Of a stretch of DNA of 64,000 bases, positions 45,474 through 58,100 are shown piece after piece; position 1 is the first letter of the stretch; each line of letters starts with the position of its first letter. The position numbers and the translations under genes were made by a program. Below the pieces are notes generated by a model, which had not been told where the DNA came from, ran no database searches, and worked only from the letters and a program-made list of their open reading frames with translations. The DNA comes from Gelatoporia subvermispora B (lineage: Eukaryota > Basidiomycota > Agaricomycetes > Polyporales > Gelatoporiaceae), in the NCBI GenBank assembly GCA_000320605.2, contig KB445806.1, forward strand, positions 291,500-355,499, in the 5' to 3' direction.

Positions 45474-47849
45474 GGAAAGACTACGATAAGGAGGCTAGTA
45501 GTTAGAATGGGAGGGGACTGGAGATGTGTGGCAGTAGATGTAAGCAGTTGAGAAGCTTGACGCTGACAGCTACGTGCCACATGATAGCAGCGCTTTACAC
45601 TTCTCGCTCAAAAAGGCAATCGTAGTTCGTACAAGGAGCTACTTAGGGGAGATGCGGTTACACGACCCAGTGGAAATCTCACGTCAATGGCGGTAGAGGT
45701 ATTTGTGATTGTTCATAATTGAGGACTTAGATGGAGCGTGCGTGGATACGCCGTACGAACCTGTGAGTCAAGTGCGCTCCTGTGCACATCTATCGGTACC
45801 AGGTGCTGCAGTGCATCGCCTTCTGGGGATATGAGTACATGGTGTGAATAAGTTCCTGAGGTCGGGGGTTGTCATTTATATAAGTAAATGTTCTGCGTCA
45901 GCTCACGATTTCTGCGAAACTACCGAATGCTGATCGTTCCCTGTGGGCCCGGCGCGATTCATTAGCGGAGTCTCAGAATATAGTGATGTCCCCCTCAATT
46001 GTATATTTTTCAACTTCGTCGGAAGTATCAGGGATGTTGAAATCACCCGCTAGGTAGGTGTTGTAGAGAGGTCACGACCCATGGCAGCGTTCGGGACTCA
46101 CGAAGTGTAATCGGACTGTCGGCCTCTCGTCGGGGTTGCGCCTGTTGGACACATGGAACGATTCAAACGCCGTTCTCCGGTACCGGGTGGCCTGACAAAG
46201 ACATAACAGCTCAGAGTAGTCTATGGGAGGATTCGCTCGCATCCTGAGAATGTTTCAGCGCCGAGGTCATAGCGACACCAATCAGAGTGCGAGGGCTTCG
46301 GCGAAATTGACCGCTGTACACTATTGGGCAGGACATCCGCGAGACATGCGTGCGCCGCGGATATGACCCAGGCAGGAAATGATCGGGAGAAATTAGGTCT
46401 CGCACGCAAGCGAATCAGAGGTCGAGGCCTGGCTGAACTTACGGAGTTGTCATGCCGGAAAGCAGCAGGAACTGGGTTACATCTGGCCAATCCTGATGCC
46501 TCATCGGCGTCAGCAAGATCCCTGTTGCATTTTGAATCTCCCGCATCGACTCGAGAGTCAGAAAGCGACGCGTCTGGTTTGCGGCTTGCCGAAAGCCCGG
46601 ATTCGGCCTGCCGTCGTCGAGATGTCTGGGCTGTGTACCTGCCTAAGACGGCAACAATAACTCCGAAAAGTGGCGCTTTTCCATTACCGCTGAGATTCGC
46701 ATTCGAGCCAATCTTGCGCGAGCCTCTCCGAGTAATGTCCGAATGACTGAAGAGCTGGTGCTGTGTTTATACTGATTTGGGATGAGCGGGCGGCAGCGGT
46801 CCGTTATGGGCATCTGGAGCGTCTGTTCTTCATTAGGCGCCATCTTACTGGCTGCTGGCCACGATGTCCACTTGCGTCCGCTGAGTGTACCAAACTTGTA
46901 TGCTCCCTGTCACGCAAAGAATAGACGTCCCGCATGCGTTACCCAACTGACCCTGCAAATCAGCTAGCCTAATTCCTGCGACGTCAAACGTCTCTGATTT
47001 CTCTAGGCTTTAGGTCATCTAGTGCCCTAAATTTTTCAGGCCAAGCGGTCCTTCTAACCGACTTCCAGTCACTGATCCGTTCGTGTGGCATTCGTACGCG
47101 AACGAGACTAAGTGTTCTGCAGGACGAATCTATGGACGAAGGATCTAGGATTCATGCAGGGCTTGATGAGTAAAGCATGCACAAAGCCGGGCAGGCCCTG
47201 CATTACGGTACTGCACAGGATTTACCAACAGGCACACGGCAATGTGCCTGGCTACCCCGGAACAAATGTGGCGAGCCCCGGCACCGAGCGCGCACATTTT
47301 GGTTCCGTGAAGATTCAAGTCATTTCGCAAACTCGGATGAAAACGAATCAAGCTGCGCGGATGCAATTCTTATCGGTACGTAGAGCCATCGCGTTCATTG
47401 GGCAGTAGCTATCCCGGCCCTCCGTGCTCCCGACCGACAGGCGCACTTGTTAAGAGTCAAAGTCGCGCGTCACTTACGTAGCTAGCATTACTGTTCGTAA
47501 AGCCGATGCGCGCTCATAAAGACTGGTAGGTGCTGTGAGGAGTTCATTGGTCCGACTGAGGCCAAACGTGCTGGTGTAGCGAACATCCGCAGCGCTTTAC
47601 AGCGAGCCTGTCTTGGGTCGGAGAGAACCCTCGATTCGTCCGTTTGTACACAAGTTAACCTGGCCACGTTATTTCGGTTATATCCCATTAGCGCCGGCGG
47701 CTATGTAGCCATCACCAAATCATAGCGGCTAGCCGAAGATGGAGGAGGCTTTTAGGCGATATTACATATATACACGAATCTGCGTATGCCCGCTCTGACG
47801 ATCGGTCTCACTCCTCGAATATTTTCCAGTGCCACCTCTTCGCAGCAAA
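45474..47849. other. Long intergenic region, no confident gene
   Basis: 2.4 kb. The longest frame (46324-46746, +, 140 codons) is opposed by antisense frames and looks random. I saw no terminal repeats, transposase or reverse transcriptase motifs and no tRNA. The 3' part holds the monooxygenase promoter. Confidence 0.45.
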
Positions 47850-49785
47850 ATGAGTGCTCAAGTGAGCTGTTAGCCTTCTGCTGGCTGCAATTAGTGCTCA
47901 TATGCCCGGCAGCGATCGGCTATCCCGTTGCCAGCACCGCTATCAATTGACGTTTTGGTCGTTGGGGGAGGTGAACGGACTTCTTTTCTATTTTGAGCGC
48001 GAAGCAGTCCTAACAATCTGTGGATAGGTATTTGTGGCCTTGCGAGCGCCATCGCACTTGGGCGAGTGGGCCATCGAGTAACTATCCTGGAGAAGGAGGA
48101 TGGCAGGAGAAATGTGAGTACATGCGTACGGGCCGTCGTCGTGTCTGACTGGATCTGAGCAGCGAGGAAACAGCGGCCTCCGTTTACCACCTAATATGTC
48201 GAAAATACTCTTCCATTGGGGCCTGAAGGAGAAGCTGCAGCGAGTCGCTCTCACATCACAACCGACGCTATTCACGAAGTGTAAGTCCGATGGGCGTCTT
48301 GACTAACGCCCAAAAATGACATGAGACTTGCAGATGACTCGGGGGAACTGCTCGGCGCGCAGATCTGGGAGGGCGAATTGCTTGTAGAAACTCGCGGAGA
48401 ATTTATGTTTACAACAGTTCGTATTATCCTGCCAGTTCGTATCGTGCGGTCCCATCTGACATACCATGACAGCATTCTGAATTGCACAAAATCTTGACTG
48501 ACGCTGCTCTTGCTACGGGCGCGACAATACGCACAAATGCTGAAGTTGTGGAGATCGCGGACGACGAGTCCAAGGTGACATTGTCAACGGGCGAGGTCTT
48601 GAGCGCGGATATCATCGTTGGCGCTGATGGCCCATACGGCCTTTGTCGAGCGGACATTCTGGGTCGCCGAGACACCGGGACGCCAATGGGCGTCGCCATG
48701 TATGAGTGAGTGATTAACGTCGAAACACGAAGATCCTGACTGACAGTATTGCGCAGTATGCTTGTCCGTACGAAGGATGTTACAACCAACTTTGCTAAGG
48801 TTACTGTGAAAGATGTGAGCTTCCGACAAAGTGGTCATGTGCATACTCATCTGACATCCATTTCGTAGAATGCCCAATTCCTTGCCCTAGGAAACGGGCG
48901 CGCTGTCGTAGCGCTGCCGGTGGTGAGTTCCTCTTCAGGAGCGGCCTCTGTGGAGTGCTGATGCATCGATAGCACAATGGCAACGACATTGCTGCGCAAT
49001 GGTACCTCCGAGAAGAGACAGCTGAAGGCGCTTATGGTGATCCAAGATCTCATGACGCTTCCCAGTTGGATCTGGACTGTAATTCTGAGTGAGTCCTGCC
49101 CCGACCCGTGCACCGTATGGCTGTCTCTGACGCCAACTGCAGCCTGCGTTCTGTCCTTGACCACGCAACACCTGCTCTGCGGATACCTTTCAAACAATTC
49201 GACGAATTGGAAGACTGGGTTCACGATGACAAGCCTCTCGTTGTTATTGGCGAGGCCGCACATCCTTTTTGTGTAAGTCATTATCAACGTAGTCTGCGAC
49301 GAAGCGTTGAACGCGCTCCTTGATAGCCTGGCTCCTTGCAAGGACCAGCAATGGCTGTCGAGGATGCTGCCGTACTCGGCAAGCTGTTCTCGCACCTCAA
49401 TACCAAAGACCAGATCGAGAGCTTCCTGTACGCGTTCCAAGATCTGCGACAGGCCCGTGCAAACGGCGCGCTCAAGAGTGATATTGAGAACGTCTTCACG
49501 GTGATGCTAGAGGATGGGCCCATCCAGGAGATGCGCGACAACATGATGCGGCAAAAGCGTGATCAGGGCGCCAACCTCCTGGACCAGGGTGAGGGCGAGG
49601 AGAGTAAGCTGTGGGAGGAGATCCGGACAGTATTCGGCTACGACTGCGAGGACGAGGCGGACAACTGGTGGGTGGAGTGGGGTCTCTTGCGCGAGCGGGC
49701 GCGGGAAACGAACGACCCCGAGGCAGGTCTCGGAGTAAGTTTCGCCACCATGAGTATTCAGGTCAATGAAGCTATCGTAGCCTGA
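47850..49785 (+). CDS. FAD-dependent monooxygenase (salicylate hydroxylase-like)
   Basis: A group A flavoprotein hydroxylase. The first exon is MSAQ (47850-47861). After an intron, PLPAPLSIDVLVVGGG is interrupted by an intron inside the FAD Rossmann motif and continues ICGLASAIALGRVGHRVTIL, giving GxGxxG. Further blocks are SKILFHWGLKEKLQRVAL, DAALATGATIRTNAEVVEI, the DG motif ADIIVGADGPYGLCRADIL, and the second FAD motif PLVVIGEAAHPF, where the usual GD is GE. The last large exon gives GPAMAVEDAAVLGKLFSHLN and a C-terminal helical region to about 49735. The end is uncertain: a good GTAAGT donor at about 49736 could extend the gene slightly beyond the stop at 49785. Substrate is unknown; aromatic or polyketide hydroxylation is typical of the group. 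Confidence 0.85.
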
Positions 49786-50218
49786 TATTTCGCAAGCGAC
49801 GCAACTCATATTTTGCGTTCTCTCCTTCCTAGGCTGATTCTTCATGATTTCCCCATGCTATACACCATGCGTTTCGGCCGACAAGATCGGATATCCCAAC
49901 ATACCTAGACTCCGTACGATACCTCCTCGCTATCACATCGCTTTGATCTAAGATCCACTCTCAGCAAATTCATAATCTCGCCTGCAACACCCCCGCAATG
50001 TAATCCAAAGGCTCTCGACATCGTCGGCAAGTCGGCAGCAGAGTTCAAGGCCCGATCTGATGATGGTACCTGTACGCTCTCCCCACCGACGATCTCCGGA
50101 ACCCGGTAATCCAGAAGAATTTCCGTGATTTAATGATAATAATTTTGTGCCATATATAGCTCTACAATTTCCTGTAATCGCAGAATAATGATGATCTATT
50201 GCTCGCTAAACAGTGGGA
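49786..50218. other. Convergent intergenic region
   Basis: 3' flanks of the monooxygenase and GUP1 genes. AT-rich around 50120-50180. No gene seen. Confidence 0.5.
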
Positions 50219-50272
50219 GATGTTGAGCGGTGTCCTTGCGCATCAAGGATGTCCCGGTGGACGCTCAACATC
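50219..50272 (-). repeat. Nested hairpin spanning the GUP1 stop codon
   Basis: GATGTTGAGCG (50219-50229) and CGCTCAACATC (50262-50272) form a perfect 11-bp inverted repeat. Inside it, TCCTTG (50233-50238) and CAAGGA (50244-50249) form a second 6-bp stem with a 5-base loop. The GUP1 stop codon (50265-50267 on the plus strand) lies in the outer stem, so the hairpin would form in the mRNA across the stop. Confidence 0.7.
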
Positions 50273-52710
50273 GCCGGTAGATGCCTTGTCGCTTTTCCTC
50301 CTCCCTGTACAAGCGTTCAGCGTTGTGCTGACTGGTGAGGCGAGTCTGCACACGTACCGGTACTCGAACATGACCTGAGCGGCGATGAAGAGACATGCCC
50401 CAACCGCAGCGAGGAATCGCAGACCTAGTGGTTGTCACAGAAAAGAGGGTTAACAATCATGCAGGGTGCACTATTCACGAGGAAATTTTCACCTTCCGAC
50501 GTCCGTACTAACTGCTGGAGCATATACGCTACGCCATCGGTCCCAATGACGAAGCCCACAAGATTGGCTGCCATCATCATCAGGATGCTGAAAGCTGCCC
50601 CGATCGCGCAGACATGCCGATACCACCAATGTCCTCCGAACTTAGACGGTGGTAAGCGAAGTAAAACAGGTATGAACCACGTCGCGGGAGGCTAACCTTA
50701 GAAGGCGGTAGGAGGTAGTTCGCCGCGATTTCAGGCAAGATGAAGAGGCTGACGAGCCAGCCCCATGCGAGAAGCCGGAACGACAAGTCGTGCCAAAGAG
50801 CCACGAAGGTGAAGATCAGCACAGTGGTGAACAGTGCGTTATGTGTTCCACCAAGCGGAATGTAGATGTAGCTGCAAGGCGCTTCGGATTATGTGACCGC
50901 GTTGCGATCGCTGCGGAAGAACGTACCGGACAATCCATAGGTTGAAGCTGCGGTGCCAGCTTCTCCAGAAGCCTAACGCTGCATAGTTATTGGCCATGCA
51001 TCTTACCATGTTCTCTGGTGGGTCTATGCCATCTGCAAGGGCCCACAAGCGGAAGAACCGCCATGGTATGAGTAGCTGCGAAACCGTGTGAGGGACATAA
51101 GTCCTGCGATTTGGGATAGCTTTATGTACCTTAAGCCATACAACTATGAGGTTCCAGAAACCTATCATGCTCAGTTCTGCAGCAGAATCCCCGGACCAAG
51201 CCTTCGTGTCTTTGATTGCGACAACATACATGAAATGAAGGATGAACTCCATCGTGAGCAAGCACGCAAGGAAGCGGCCAGCATATCCTATGATGGATCG
51301 CCATGAGATGGACAGCGGTCGCCGAAGCTAAATCAATAGGCATAGATTAGAGTTTCGTGAAGTTGTTTGAAAATGCCACACACCTGCCAGATGAAATCGT
51401 TGAATGTGATTATAGGCCCTGCTATATATAGCGGAGGGTATAAAGCGTAAGCAATATAGTGCTTGTAAGTATATTCGGCAAGTGGGTGAGGTGTGGTTCT
51501 CTGCTTCTCCGTCAAGACACCTTCTACCTGGAATCTGTTGTGATTAACTAACCTAACGACAGAGGCGCTATTACTCACATTGATGGATCCCGTCCGCCGG
51601 CAAGCCCAGTAGTAGTCCATATTGAAAGATATTAGTCTAAGTGTTGTGATGTTGAAGCTGACATGCCATCTAGGATATATTCCGTCTATGCTGTCCTGCC
51701 ACCAAATCTGAGTGAGAGACCTTCGCTATTGCACAAGCACGTACAAGCGCAGCCAGAGACGGATGAAGGTTTGCGAAGCGGTAGCCGTCACACGTCTCGT
51801 TGGCAAACAACACGGCGATGTTGAAAACCCAGGTCAAGAAGGGTCCAAACCTCGAGTCTTTGCAAGTTTTGGCGATGGCGTAGTTCAAAGTGAGTAATAC
51901 CAGGATCTTCAAGATGCTAGCACCATGTAAGCCTAGTACCATACACAATGTGAAGATGAGCAAGAAGTAGAATCGAGCAGCGTTGGTGGCGATTCTGATT
52001 GATTTCGCGACGCGAAGACACGCGGCTTTGAGGCCAATATATGCAGCCACAAGGATAGCTAACGTAGGAATATTGTTGCGAAAACTGCGATATTGGAGAT
52101 CGCTGTTATCCTTGCGAGAAATGAGTCAGCGAGGTTCAAAGATCTATGGCAATGCGAGGGCGTATGACTGCAAAAAAGTACAACTGCAAGAAGATCAGGC
52201 TGTCAACGGTGCCGTGAACAATGGAGACGGAGATTTTATCAATTGCATGTGACTTGGTCATGATCGCAGGATGAAGGCGGGAGGCATTGGATAGATAGGG
52301 ATCGAATTGAGCCTCTGCGTTATTGACTCGGACACTTACAACTCGTCGACCAAAAAGCCACCCAGGAGACAATTTTCGTTTGTAAAGGTCATAGTTCGGG
52401 TGAGAAGCTACAGAATATATTACAACGGTAGTAACGGAGCAGAGGTCCCTGACATACGTGAACTCAGGGTCACAGGTATCCAGACCATGATTGGCACCAC
52501 CAAAACAAAAATTATGCCGTAGAAGACAAACTCGGGGCTTCTCCATTTCGGTGCCGATTGCTCCTCTCTGGGAGGTACAGGACGATATGAGGACGGGATG
52601 TCGACAGTTAGACGAGTGATGCCTGTCCTCTGGCGTGCGCTAGAGTGCGGCTCGAGAGGTCGTTGAGGACGCAAATCGGTTGGCATATCGATAGCTACGT
52701 CTCCAGACAT
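50265..52710 (-). CDS. gup1: GUP1-type membrane-bound O-acyltransferase (MBOAT)
   Basis: An ER multi-pass acyltransferase; yeast Gup1 remodels the lipid of GPI anchors. Start MSGDVAIDMPTDLRPQRPLE at 52710. Segments in order are FVFYGIIFVLVVPIMVWIPV, NYDLYKRKLSPGWLFGRRV, FRNNIPTLAILVAAYIGLKA, FGPFLTWVFNIAVLFANETC, ISFNMDYYWACRR, YIAYALYPPLYIAGPIITFN, LALADGIDPPENMVRC-like sequence, NYAALGFWRSWHRSFNLWIV (MBOAT Asn/His region), YIYIPLGG, and VALWHDLSFRLLAWGWL with the invariant catalytic His. A final intron joins VMFEYR to EEEKRQGIYRRC, ending at 50265. At least nine introns are needed. Length and topology match fungal GUP1 proteins. The start is divergent from CK2 beta. Confidence 0.92.
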
Positions 52711-52981
52711 GAGTCGCAGGCCATGAAGTAAGGAGCTATAGTTTCGGGACAGAGGTAATAGTAGAGCAGTGAATGACCAGGAACTCGCGAGTCGCCCAGG
52801 ACCAGTCGATCACGGTGGGGAAATAGGCTAGGTCTTACATTATACTTGTCAACCCACAAATAATTGTCCACAAATCATCGTTCCTGGTTCTCTTGCCTGC
52901 AGGCTGCTGCACGACTCCGGCTCGTTTCCCCCTGTTCCTTTAGCTATAACCATTGTACCTTGAGTAGCTTGCACACCAAAC
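52711..52981. promoter_or_regulatory. Shared GUP1/CK2 beta promoter and CK2 beta 5' leader
   Basis: About 270 bp between the two divergent genes. The last roughly 60 bases before 52982 have no ATG and are the likely first, noncoding part of the CK2 beta transcript. Confidence 0.5.
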
Positions 52982-54116
52982 AGTAAGCAAACGAGTGATT
53001 CAGCAGTGCATCGCGCTCAATGCATCTCCCGCCACATAGTGGAAGACGCCTCAACCGGGTCCGACTCTGATTATTCCAAGTACGTATTCTCGGGGTTTAC
53101 TCACATCATTCATCTCACATGTGTTTAGTTCGGTACAGAAGACTTCTGTGACTTGAGGACATGTCTCATTTTCTGCAACTAGTGGATCTCTTGGTTCCTC
53201 TCGTCCAAAGGCAACGAATACTTCTGCGAGGTCGAAGAGGACTACATTCTGGACCGGTTCAACCTCACTGGTCTTAACACTGAAGTTCAACACTACTCTC
53301 AAGCTCTGGATCTGATCACAGACAACCTCGGTCAGCTTCAGCCGGCAGGACTTTTGAATTGTCTGCGACTGATACGATCGACTCAGATGACGAGATCCAA
53401 GACGATTTCCGCGGTACATTGGACGTCCAAGCAAGACTGTTGTATGGGCTGATCCACGCAAGATGGATTGTGACAGCGCGCGGTCTGGCTAAGATGGTGT
53501 GTTGCCATCTTTTCTTGCAGTTCACACCCTAACCCCGCGAGCCCTACGATAGCTCGAGAAGTACAAGAAAGCAGACTTCGGCCGCTGTCCCCGCGTTCTC
53601 TGCCAGTCCCAGCCTCTACTCCCCGTCGGCCTGACCGATGTGCCCTACGAAAAGTCCGTCAAGCTCTACTGCGGGCGTTGCGAGGACATTTATTCCCCCA
53701 AGTCGTCCCGCCACGGCTCCATCGACGGCGCATACTTCGGCACCTCCTTCCCCCATCTCCTCTTCCTCGTATACCCCAATCTCATCCCCCCAAAGAGCGG
53801 CCCCGTCGACTTTGCTCCAAATATGCGCGGGGCGGGCGACGTCGAGGCGAGCAGGCGGAACAGGCGGGGGCGTGAGGATCAGGAGCCGCCGACAGACAGC
53901 ATGACGGAGGGCTTCAGCACGGCCACTGCCGCGTTGAAAGCGGATAGATACCGGCCACGGATCTTCGGCTTCCAAGTACATGAGATTGCCAAGTTGCAGA
54001 GGTGGCAAGAGGCGGTTCGCGATAAGTAAGTACGGCGATTAGCAGTGCACCGCTCCTGGCTGACGAGAGGAATCAGACAAATTTCACGACTTGAGCAGTT
54101 GGAGGAGAATGTATAA
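52982..54116 (+). CDS. ckb1: Casein kinase II regulatory (beta) subunit
   Basis: CK2 beta dimerises through a zinc ribbon and docks catalytic alpha subunits. No in-frame ATG exists in the first coding exon. Splicing the 57-nt intron 52983-53039 (GTAAGC...TAG) joins A52982 to TG at 53040 and creates the start: [15 protein letters not shown]. The intron 53084-53182 then leads to [71 protein letters not shown], and the zinc ligands [11 protein letters not shown] and [35 protein letters not shown] and [20 protein letters not shown] follow. A final intron after 54025 adds [14 protein letters not shown], ending at 54114-54116; the TAA at 54027 is intronic. A Ser/Asp-rich N-terminus suits CK2 autophosphorylation. 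Confidence 0.94.
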
Positions 54117-54608
54117 TAATTTTGTACGTAGGGTGTCTGTCATTGTAGTCGGACCGTGCTGTTTTATTTCTCACATTGTACCAGTTGCACATATGCGGGA
54201 GCATAGGGATGTTCTGGAAAAAGTACCGTTGAATGGCTGATGTTCAGAGTCTACGGTGACAGCACATATTTCATGTATACAGACGGATGGTCGTATCATG
54301 TAGAAACAGCTGTGCATTGCAGCCTTGGCAAACTGATGGCTTCTACTATCGGTCCCGCCAGGAACGACTGCGATAGCGACCAACTGAGCGGGGATGGTGA
54401 TCTCTACATTTGCACGGGAACGTAGGGAGAATCCTTTGAGTATGGTACAATGTTCTGAGTTGCGACCTGATTCAATGTATCATCATAACATATGTGCACT
54501 GACGGCAAATGTCATCACGCAAACGTACTAGCAGACAGTCAGCTGAGCTGCAAGCCAGACGCATCGGGACGGTGTCGGTCGATGATTCCTGGGAGGGAGC
54601 TGGCCAGT
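54117..54608. other. Convergent intergenic region
   Basis: 3' flanks of CK2 beta and COA6. Short frames only; nothing recognisable. Confidence 0.5.
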
Positions 54609-54951
54609 TCAACTGCGCCTAACAGCGCTGGCTTGTGTGTTTGCCTGGGCGAGCATGCCCTTCTGCTGTTCAGCGAGCACCCGCCGCTTGTTGAAGTAGT
54701 CAATCTAAGCACTGTCGTAAGTCTGCATATCCGGGACAAGAGCAGTCTAGACGCACCCAGCTCTTCGCACAATTAAGCTCGAAGCCGCCCTTGGTCGCTG
54801 CGCACGCGTTGCCCTCCTCGCCAGGGGTCACGACGCCGGCGCCATCGAGACAGGCGTAGTACGCGTCCCTGCTCTCCCAGCACTTCTGCCGGCTCTGCCT
54901 GGTTACAGGATCCGGCTTTTCTTCAGGTTTTGACGCGCCAAACCAGCCCAT
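54609..54951 (-). CDS. coa6: Cytochrome c oxidase assembly factor COA6
   Basis: A small intermembrane-space protein that helps deliver copper to the Cox2 CuA site of complex IV. Exons 54951-54757 and 54704-54609, with a 52-nt intron, give 96 aa. MGWFGASKPEEKPDPVTRQS is followed by KCWESRDAYYACLDGAG (Cys24 and Cys34, a CX9C) and ACAATKGGFELNCAKSW (Cys50 and Cys61, a CX10C). This CX9C/CX10C pairing distinguishes COA6 from ordinary twin CX9C proteins. The helical tail IDYFNKRRVLAEQQKGMLAQ follows. Size fits the family. No presequence is expected, because import relies on the disulfide relay. It is divergent from the TBC gene. Confidence 0.9.
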
Positions 54952-55143
54952 CGCGACGAGGAGGAGATGCCGACCTGAGCTTAGTGAGAGACGGAAGGAA
55001 AGCGCACGCCGATGGGCGTCTACGCGTGCAGACGCCGAGAACACACCCGCGGGCACGCCTGCTGCACGTTTCCCGACACCTTCATCCCCGCCCACCATTA
55101 CGCACCCCGCATTCATTCACGCTCGAACTGTTCCCATGCACTC
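54952..55143. promoter_or_regulatory. Short bidirectional promoter COA6/TBC
   Basis: Only 192 bp separate the two divergent start codons. CT- and GC-rich, with no TATA box seen. Confidence 0.5.
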
Positions 55144-58100
55144 ATGGCGTCGACTCCTTCTGGGCAGGTGACAACGCCCACGCACTTGCATCCCCTCCTA
55201 GACACCGCGCCGTCGCGGGCTCGACGGTCGCGTGGCCGCGCAGACGGAGAGCCCGCGTCCCCTAGACTCGGCGGCACCAACTACTTCACGCTCAAGGCGC
55301 AACTCGAACAGGGTGCAGAGGAGCCCAATGGGCACGGCAAGGCCACCTGGGATGGTAGTGTGCGCGGCTATGGCAAGCATCCCAAGCGTAAGCACATCTC
55401 AGACGTCCGCCACTTGCCTTCATCACTCAACCCGAACGTGTATTCGCGTCAGGATAGCGGCCAACGCGCCCCTGATCGTGATAGATTCTTCGTCGAGTGG
55501 CGCGCTCGCCCAGCCCGCCGACCGCCCTACCCGCCTCGAGCGGATATTCTCCGAACATCGCGCCTCGTCCGAGCACGAAGCAAGGGTCCTCGCGACGAGA
55601 TGGCACGAGTACTCGGACGCGCAGATCGAATCTGCCCTCTCAAGCCTGAGCGGCCTCAGCCCCGACTTGGAAGCATCCGACCGCCCTTACTGCAATGTCC
55701 TGCGCGTCCTCTCGTCTACTGTACACAATCTATCGAAAGCGCGGAAGGAGCTTGAGGAAAGCCGACAGCTACTCCACGAGAAGGAGACCGCGCGTCGGGA
55801 ACGCGCGGAGCAGCTCATGAAGGAGCTCCCGCCGTCCGAGCTAGAGGTCGCGAAACGCCTGCTGCAGTCACTGTTTCCTAACGACGACGAGAACCGACAT
55901 CAGGTTCTGAGGAGCCATAGCCGCTCTGTGGGTCGAATCATTTTGCTGCACTAGCATATTTACTAACTCTTGTTTTCACGTAGTCTCTAACCGAGACCTT
56001 GACAGAAGCCATCGAAGACGAAGTCTCAATAGCCAAGAGCGCTTCCGAAGAACGAGGCTCCTTCGCGCCCTCGACGCCCGCAAGCACCCCCGCGTCCGTT
56101 CCAGAGTCGGCCTCTCGCGAAGACGTGAGCCAGGCCTCGGAGAGTGCGAGCTCGTCGAAGGACAGCAAGCTAAAGCGTCACCGACGGACCGTCTCTCAGG
56201 ACCAGCGGCTCCCCAGCGCCACTCCGGACGCCGCCGCTAAGGCCGACCGCGCGTTCTTGGGTGACTGGATGGGCACTCTATGGGGCAAGAGCAAGCGGAA
56301 CAGTCGCGTCCTCAGCGTGTCGGAGAGCGCGCCGAGCACACCGAGGGAGGATGCGGAGTTTCCTACCCAGCCTACGCCGCCTGAGGCATCGGCGCCCTCT
56401 GCACCATCGACCCCTTCCCGCCCGAACCGACGCCGTGCGGCGAGGAGCATGCTCGGCACGCTAGGTTTCTCGATATTGAACCCCATGGGTGGCCCTTCCG
56501 TCCCCGACAAACCGGCTGCGGGCAGCCCGGATGAACCCAATGACGAGTCCTCCGCGCGGGCGAGCTCAGAGGCACCGTCCTCTGACCCCGTGCTACCGGA
56601 CGAGCGCGCGATGGTGCAGACACCCGACCAGCTACAGGCCGACCTGCCGTCGCCTCCGCGCCCCCCATCCATAGTCTCGCATCCATCGATCCTATCCCAG
56701 CCCGTCCCTGAGGAGAAGCATCGGCAGGGCGCTGCGCTGCGCGCGATCGTCCACGCAACGCGGGTGATGACATCCGGCCCCGCGAGCATCCTCGTCGACC
56801 ACGGGCGCGACGCGGGCCCGCTCGTCTCGCAGCTCGCATATGAACTTATCCGCCGCGCGCGCGAGGACCGCGTCGAGATCCGCGAGCCGCAGAAGGAGAG
56901 GCGCAAGAGCGAGCGCCCCGCGCAGGAGGCCGCCTCGCCTGATCCGGACGCGACGCCGCTGGCTGCCCGCACAGCTGTTGGCGCCTCTGAGACGCTCGTG
57001 CGGGCGAAGGCGAAGAATCGAAAGTCGAGCGTGAACATCCCCGGGTTTGCGTCCCCGCTGTTTGGGTCGTTCGCGGTGCAGCAGCGCCAGACGTCCGCCG
57101 TCGCCGAGGGCGCGCCCAGGAGCCTGACGACTGACCGGAGCAACTCGGGCGGGATGGCTGCGGGGAACGCGCTGCTCTCGCCGACGGTCAGCAAGCCGGG
57201 CTCGGTCCCGCTCGAGTCGATCTTCCCCGCGGACTCGAAGCCGCCGACGCACTACCTCTCGCGGACGTACTCCCCGCTCACCTCGCGCGACTTCCAGTTC
57301 TCGCTGCCGCTCCCGGATACGGCGTCCGCGCTCTCGGTGCCCGCGGACGACCGCGCGCGAGAGGGCATGACGGACCGCTTTGGATTCTTGTACGACGCGA
57401 GCCTGTACGACGCGCTCCTGCTCGCGCGCGCCGCGCGCTGCGGGAACACCGCGCCCGCGTGCCTCACCGGCATCAAGATCGCGGACCGCAAGGAGGACAA
57501 CAGCTGGCCCGAGGACGAGGACCTGAGCGCGGGGGACGAGGTCGAGATTGTCAAGGGCGTGTGCGACTGCGAGCACGACCACGATGAGCAGCTGCTGCTG
57601 GAGACCGCGAGCACGCTCACGACGAGCACGCGCCCGACGATCCGCAGCACGCGCACGGGCGACTCGTCCCGCTCGCGCGCGGGCTCGCCCGCCCCCGCGC
57701 CAGCGCCGGCGCCGGGCCCGAGGAACAACATGGGCATCCTCGCGGTCGACGCGGACACGCCGCGCCATGTGTGCGGCGCGACGATTCGAAAGCAGCTCGC
57801 GCAGCTCGTCGAGATCCACGACCGGCGGCAGGCCGCGCAGAAGCGCGAGTGGGACGCGTTCCTCCGGGCGCGGAGCCGCTCCGGCGCGCGGGGCCACGCT
57901 GGCGGTGTGCGCGCGGCGGCGGCGGGGGGCGGCGGCGCGGCGGCGCTGCTCGGGCTGGGCACGGCGGTGGAGGAGGAGGAGCTCGCGCACACGGAGGGCC
58001 TGATCGGGTTCGCGCAGCTGGGGCTGCCCGCGCACCGGGACGAGCGGCGGGAGTTCGGGCGGCTGGTGCGGCTGGGGATCCCGCTGGTGTACCGCGCGAA

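Noticed and set aside
46324..46746. 140-codon plus-strand frame
   Set aside because: No recognisable domain, with opposing antisense frames; probably chance.
50219..50272. Rho-independent terminator interpretation of the hairpin
   Set aside because: The organism is eukaryotic and there is no U tract, so it is reported only as a structured element.
54027..54029. TAA as the end of CK2 beta
   Set aside because: It lies in a GTAAGT...CAG intron whose removal gives the expected C-terminal [14 protein letters not shown].
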